Of a DNA stretch of 64,000 nucleotides, positions 59,053 through 64,000 are shown in pieces. Position 1 is the stretch's first letter, and the number at the start of each line of letters is the position of its first letter. The translations under genes and the position numbers were made by a program. The notes under the pieces are model-generated. The model ran no database searches. It saw only the letters and a list, made by a program, of their open reading frames with translations, and was not told the DNA's origin. Source of the DNA: Mytilus edulis (taxonomy: Eukaryota; Mollusca; Bivalvia; Mytilida; Mytilidae); NCBI RefSeq assembly GCF_963676685.1, contig NC_092349.1, positions 40,253,426 to 40,317,425 on the forward strand. The letters run 5' to 3'.

Positions 59053-59469
59053 CTGTAAACATAAATTAAACTGTGAACAATTGAAAGAATCATTGTATAT
59101 CTACACTGCACTAATGTAAAGACAGAAGTCTCCTTCAATAAATACTGAGTTAGGTATCCACTTCCTCTACTTGTAACTGTAGATATACACCTCAAAAAAT
59201 ATTATTAAATAGGTAATTTTGTAAACAGGAATGAATTATTAATCAAATAAATCATAGAACAATGAGACAAAAAGCAAAAGAAATAACTGGCAATTTTTTT
59301 CATTATAAAACTCTTTGTCACAATGGATAACTTTCTTCAACCTTAGGTTGGTCTTTCAAAAATTTCATGTGCAAGGCAATAAACATGTAAACTATCATAG
59401 ACTATTCAATGTCCATGTTTGACATTTCTGACAATGACATCACTGAAATGCAAAAGATAATTCTCTATT

Positions 59470-62400
59470 CTTACAGATACTTAACAGCTTTATTGTCTGT
59501 TGACCTGATATCTTAAAGATAATTTACAGCTTTATTGTCTGTTGACCTGATATCTTACAGATACTTTACAGCTTTATTGTCAGTAAACCTGATATCTTAC
59601 AGATACTTTACAGCTTTATTGTCTGTTGACCTGATATCTAACAGATACTTTACAGCTTTATTGTCAGTTAACCTGATATCTTACAGATACTTTACAGCTA
59701 TATTGTCTGTTGACCTGATATCTTACAGATAGTTTACAGCTTTATTGTCAGTTAACCTGATATCTAACAGATACTTTACAGCTTTATTGTCTGTTGACCT
59801 GATATCTAACAGATACTTTACAGCTTTATTGTCAGTTAACCTGATATCTAACAGATACTTTACAGCTTTATTGTCTGTGGACCTGATATCTTACAGATAG
59901 TTTACAGCTTTATTGTCTGTTGACTTATTATCTTACAGATACTTTACAGCTGTATTGTCTGTTGACCTGATATCTTACAGATACTTTACAGCTTTATTGT
60001 CTGTTGACCTGATATCTTACAGATAATTTACAGCTTTATTGTCTGTTGACCTGATATCTTACAGATACTTTACAGCTGTATTGTCTGTTGACCTGATATC
60101 TAATAGATACTTTTCAGCTTTATTGTCTGTTGACCTGATATCTTACAGATACTTTACAGCTGTATTGTCTGTTGACCTGATATCTTACAGATAGTTTACA
60201 GCTTTATTGTCTGTTGACCTGATATCTTTCCGATACTTTACAGCTGTATTGTCTGTTGACCTGATATCTAACAGATACTTTACAGCTTTATTGTCTGTTG
60301 ACCTGATATCTAACAGATACTTTACAGCTTTATTGTCTGTGGACCTGATATCTTACAGATAGTTTACAGCTTTATTGTCTGTTGACCTGATATCTTACAG
60401 ATACTTAACAGCTATATTGTCTGTTGACCTGATATCTTAGATAATTTACAGCTTTATTGTCTGTTGACCTGATATCTTACAGATACTTTACAGCTATATT
60501 GTCTGTTGACCTGATATCTTACAGATACTTTACAGCTACATTGTCTGTTGACCTGATATCTTACAGATAGTTTACAGCTTTATTGTCTGTTGACTTATTA
60601 TCTTACAGATACTTTACAGCTTTATTGTCAGTTAACCTGATATCTAACAGATACTTTACAGCTTTATTGTCAGTTAACCTGATATCTAACAGATACTTTA
60701 CAGCTTTATTGTCTGTTGACCTGATATCTAACAGATACTTTACAGCTTTATTGTCTGTTGACCTGATATCTAACAGATACTTTACAGCTTTATTGTCTGT
60801 TAACCTGATATCTTACAGATACTTTACAGATTTATTGTCTGTTGACCTGATATCTTACAGATACTTTACAGCTTTATTGTCTGTTGACCTGATATCTAAC
60901 AGATACTTTACAGCTTTATTGTCTGTTGACCTGATATCTTACAGATACTTTACAGCTTTATTGTCTGTTAACCTGATATCTTACAGATACTTTACAGCTG
61001 TATTGTCTGTTGACCTGATATCTTACAGATACTTTACAGCTTTATTGTCTGTTGACCTGATATCTTACAGATACTTTACAGCTGTATTTTCTGTTGACCT
61101 GATATCTTACAGATACTTTACAGCTTTATTGTCTGTTGACCTGATATCTTTCAGATACTTTACAGCTGTATTGTCTGTGGACCTGATATCTTACAGATAG
61201 TTTACAGCTTTATTGTCTGTTGACTTATTATCTTACAGATACTTAACAGCTATATTGTCTGTTGACCTGATATTGTTCAGATACTTTACAGCTTTATTGT
61301 CTGTGGACCTGATATCTTACAGATACTTTACAGCTTTATTGTCTGTTGACTTATTATCTTACAGATACTTAACAGCTTTATTGTCAGTTAACCTGATATC
61401 TTACAGATTCTTTACAGCTTTATTGTCTGTTAACCTGATATCTTACAGATACTTTACAGCTTTATTGTCAGTTAACCTGATATCTAACAGATACTTTACA
61501 GCTTTATTGTCAGTTAACCTGATATCTAACAGATACTTTACAGCTTTATTGTCTGTTGACCTGATATCTTACAGATACTTTACAGCTTTATTGTCTGTTG
61601 ACCTGATATCTTACAGATAGTTTACAGCTTTATTGTCTGTTGACCTGATATCTTACAGATTCTTTACAGCTTTATTGTCAGTTAACCTGATATCTAACAG
61701 ATACTTTACAGCTTTATTGTCTGTTAACCTGATATCTTACAGATACTTTACAGCTTTATTGTCAGTTAACCTGATATCTAACAGATACTTTACAGCTTTA
61801 TTGTCAGTTAACCTGATATCTTACAGATACTTTACAGCTTTATTGTCAGTTAACCTGATATCTAACAGATACTTTACAGCTTTATTGTCAGTTAACCTGA
61901 TATCTTACAGATACTTTACAGCTTTATTGTCTGTGGACCTGATATCTTACAGATAGTTTACAGCTTTATTGTCTGTTGACCTGATATCTTACAGATTCTT
62001 TACAGCTTTATTGTCAGTTAACCTGATATCTAACAGATACTTTACAGCTTTATTGTCTGTTAACCTGATATCTTACAGATACTTTACAGCTTTATTGTCA
62101 GTTAACCTGATATCTAACAGATACTTTACAGCTTTATTGTCAGTTAACCTGATATCTTACAGATACTTTACAGCTTTATTGTCAGTTGACCTGATATCTA
62201 ACAGATACTTTACAGCTTTATTGTCTGTTGACCTGATATCTTACAGATACTTTACAGCTTTATTGTCTGTTAACCTGATATCTTACAGATACTTTACAGC
62301 TGTATTGTCTGTTGACCTGATATCTTACAGATACTTTACAGCTTTATTGTCTGTTGACCTGATATCTTACAGATACTTTACAGCTGTATTTTCTGTTGAC

Positions 62401-63672
62401 CTGATATCTTACAGATACTTTACAGCTTTATTGTCTGTTGACCTGATATCTTTCAGATACTTTACAGCTGTATTGTCTGTGGACCTGATATCTTACAGAT
62501 AGTTTACAGCTTTATTGTCTGTTGACTTATTATCTTACAGATACTTAACAGCTATATTGTCTGTTGACCTGATATTGTTCAGATACTTTACAGCTTTATT
62601 GTCTGTGGACCTGATATCTTACAGATACTTTACAGCTTTATTGTCTGTTGACTTATTATCTTACAGATACTTAACAGCTTTATTGTCAGTTAACCTGATA
62701 TCTTACAGATTCTTTACAGCTTTATTGTCTGTTAACCTGATATCTTACAGATACTTTACAGCTTTATTGTCAGTTAACCTGATATCTAACAGATACTTTA
62801 CAGCTTTATTGTCAGTTAACCTGATATCTAACAGATACTTTACAGCTTTATTGTCTGTTGACCTGATATCTTACAGATACTTTACAGCTTTATTGTCTGT
62901 TGACCTGATATCTTACAGATAGTTTACAGCTTTATTGTCTGTTGACCTGATATCTTACAGATTCTTTACAGCTTTATTGTCAGTTAACCTGATATCTAAC
63001 AGATACTTTACAGCTTTATTGTCTGTTAACCTGATATCTTACAGATACTTTACAGCTTTATTGTCAGTTAACCTGATATCTAACAGATACTTTACAGCTT
63101 TATTGTCAGTTAACCTGATATCTTACAGATACTTTACAGCTTTATTGTCAGTTAACCTGATATCTAACAGATACTTTACAGCTTTATTGTCAGTTAACCT
63201 GATATCTTACAGATACTTTACAGCTTTATTGTCTGTGGACCTGATATCTTACAGATAGTTTACAGCTTTATTGTCTGTTGACCTGATATCTTACAGATTC
63301 TTTACAGCTTTATTGTCAGTTAACCTGATATCTAACAGATACTTTACAGCTTTATTGTCTGTTAACCTGATATCTTACAGATACTTTACAGCTTTATTGT
63401 CAGTTAACCTGATATCTAACAGATACTTTACAGCTTTATTGTCAGTTAACCTGATATCTTACAGATACTTTACAGCTTTATTGTCAGTTGACCTGATATC
63501 TTACAGATACTTTACAGCTTTATTGTCTGTGGACCTGATATCTTTCAGATACTTTACAGCTTTATTGTCTGTGGACCTGATATCTTTCAGATACTTTACA
63601 GCTATATTGTCTGTTGACCTGATATCTTTCAGATACTTTACAGCTTTATTGTCTGTTGACCTGATATCTAAA
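59470..63672. repeat. 42-bp minisatellite, about 100 units
   Basis: The unit is ACCTGATATCTTACAGATAC followed by TTTACAGCTTTATTGTCTGT and TG. Variants occur at a few fixed sites (TTACAG/TAACAG, TGTTGACC/AGTTAACC/TGTGGACC, GCTTTATT/GCTGTATT/GCTATATT). Because 42 is divisible by three, the plus strand shows long open frames of a 14-residue repeat (LLSVDLISYRYFTA), broken where GATAC becomes GATAG. On the DNA2 strand most units contain AATAAA. Confidence 0.95.
60910..63510. repeat. 1302-bp higher-order repeat (31 units) with nested 336-bp repeat (8 units)
   Basis: Variant patterns repeat at an offset of exactly 1302 bp: frames at 61213, 61633 and 61969 recur at 62515, 62935 and 63271 with identical residues for most of their length. 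Within each block a 336-bp pattern is doubled (61633/61969 and 62935/63271). Confidence 0.88.
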
Positions 63673-63761
63673 CTTAAAGTAGAAGGTGCATTTTTCTTAA
63701 TGCCTTAAATGGGTTATGGCTACTATAAAACCAATTAGATGAATACAGACATTATTCATAC

Positions 63762-63950
63762 CTTAAAGTTTTCAGATAATTTCTCCTTATAACTTCTTGT
63801 AAATGATATAATCACAAGTTCTTTATCCCTTCCCTGATACTGATCTACCGTATTAACCTCTACAGCACAGTTAGATAAACTATCATGAATCACTCTCACT
63901 TGATGTCTGTAAGGGGCAATGACACCAATATCTTCAGACAGCAATCCTCC
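63762..63950 (-). CDS. DNA2: DNA2-type helicase/nuclease, internal exon
   Basis: This 189-nt exon (63 codons, phase 0 at both ends) encodes GGLLSEDIGVIAPYRHQVRV, then VNTVDQYQGRDKELVIISFT and RSYKEKLSENFK. These are SF1B helicase motifs just before motif VI: APYRxQ and the QGxD...S..R motif. The spelling EVNTVDxYQGRDK favours DNA2 over UPF1, SETX or MOV10 relatives. The acceptor is TTTACATTCAG (ends 63951) and the donor is AAG|GTATGA. The rest of the gene, including the nuclease domain, lies beyond the right edge. Confidence 0.85.
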
Positions 63951-64000
63951 CTGAATGTAAACAAAACACAAATTGAAATCAAATCATAAATCTAGAACTT

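Larger units (their letters stand above)
59053..63761 (-). other. DNA2: 4.7-kb DNA2 intron filled by a minisatellite
   Basis: The donor AAG|GTATGA is at 63761-63760 and the acceptor TTTACAG ends at 59053. Both flanking exons are in phase 0. About 4.2 kb of the 4.7 kb is the 42-bp array; only ~90 bp on the donor side and ~410 bp on the acceptor side are unique. Confidence 0.8.

Noticed and set aside
60583..63708. A repetitive protein gene on the plus strand (LLSVDLISYRYFTA repeats)
   Set aside because: The frame is open only because the 42-bp unit is divisible by three. It lies inside the DNA2 intron, has no upstream gene structure, and is broken wherever GATAC is GATAG.

Overview
This is eukaryotic, AT-rich DNA from a marine bivalve, most probably a mytilid mussel. 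The call rests on recalled recognition of repeats that recur in mussel sequence: the block ending in the words 'GTTGTCTCTTTGACACATTC', the family framed by GAGGCTCTAAAGAGCC and GGCCAGGTGAGCT, the GAGGTCAAGGTC modules and the SINE with box B GGTTCGATCCC. No database could be searched. Nearly all of the window is transposable elements, their fossils and tandem repeats. Two host genes are supported: an intronless class A GPCR (28522-29955, minus) and the last visible exons of a DNA2-type helicase/nuclease (63762-63950 and 58807-59052, minus).

Layout. 1-4096: decayed L1/Tx1-like LINE ORF2, broken by two later insertions. 4290-4842 and 15387-15930: two copies of a SINE with a tRNA-His-like head. 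4843-8740 (minus): a jockey/CR1-like LINE whose N-terminus carries a 2A-like peptide. 8899-10063: hAT-like non-autonomous element. 10068-10900: ~170-bp tandem repeats. 11447-12432 (minus): LINE ORF1. 12944-14552: TIR element with GGGGGAAA blocks. 15970-17860: a LINE in three blocks of alternating orientation. 20174-25753: a 5.6-kb interval bounded by perfect 32-bp inverted repeats, holding a head-to-head pair of Penelope-like element ends, each with a predicted hammerhead ribozyme. 26400-27180: LINE fragment and mussel repeat. 33480-37158: 1.5-kb tandem repeat. 37158-43578: a region bounded by ~400-bp inverted arms made of short repeats, containing a TTAA-flanked foldback element. 43700-47575: decayed Ty3/gypsy pol. 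47576-57590: stacked bivalve repeat families. 59470-63672: a 42-bp minisatellite of about 100 units filling the DNA2 intron.

The genes do not form a pathway. The interest lies in element structure: twin-priming-like LINE inversion, palindromic Penelope ends with ribozymes, a 2A leader, foldback elements, an unoccupied paralogous target site, and an intronic minisatellite whose unit carries polyadenylation-like and 5'-splice-site-like words on the gene's own strand.
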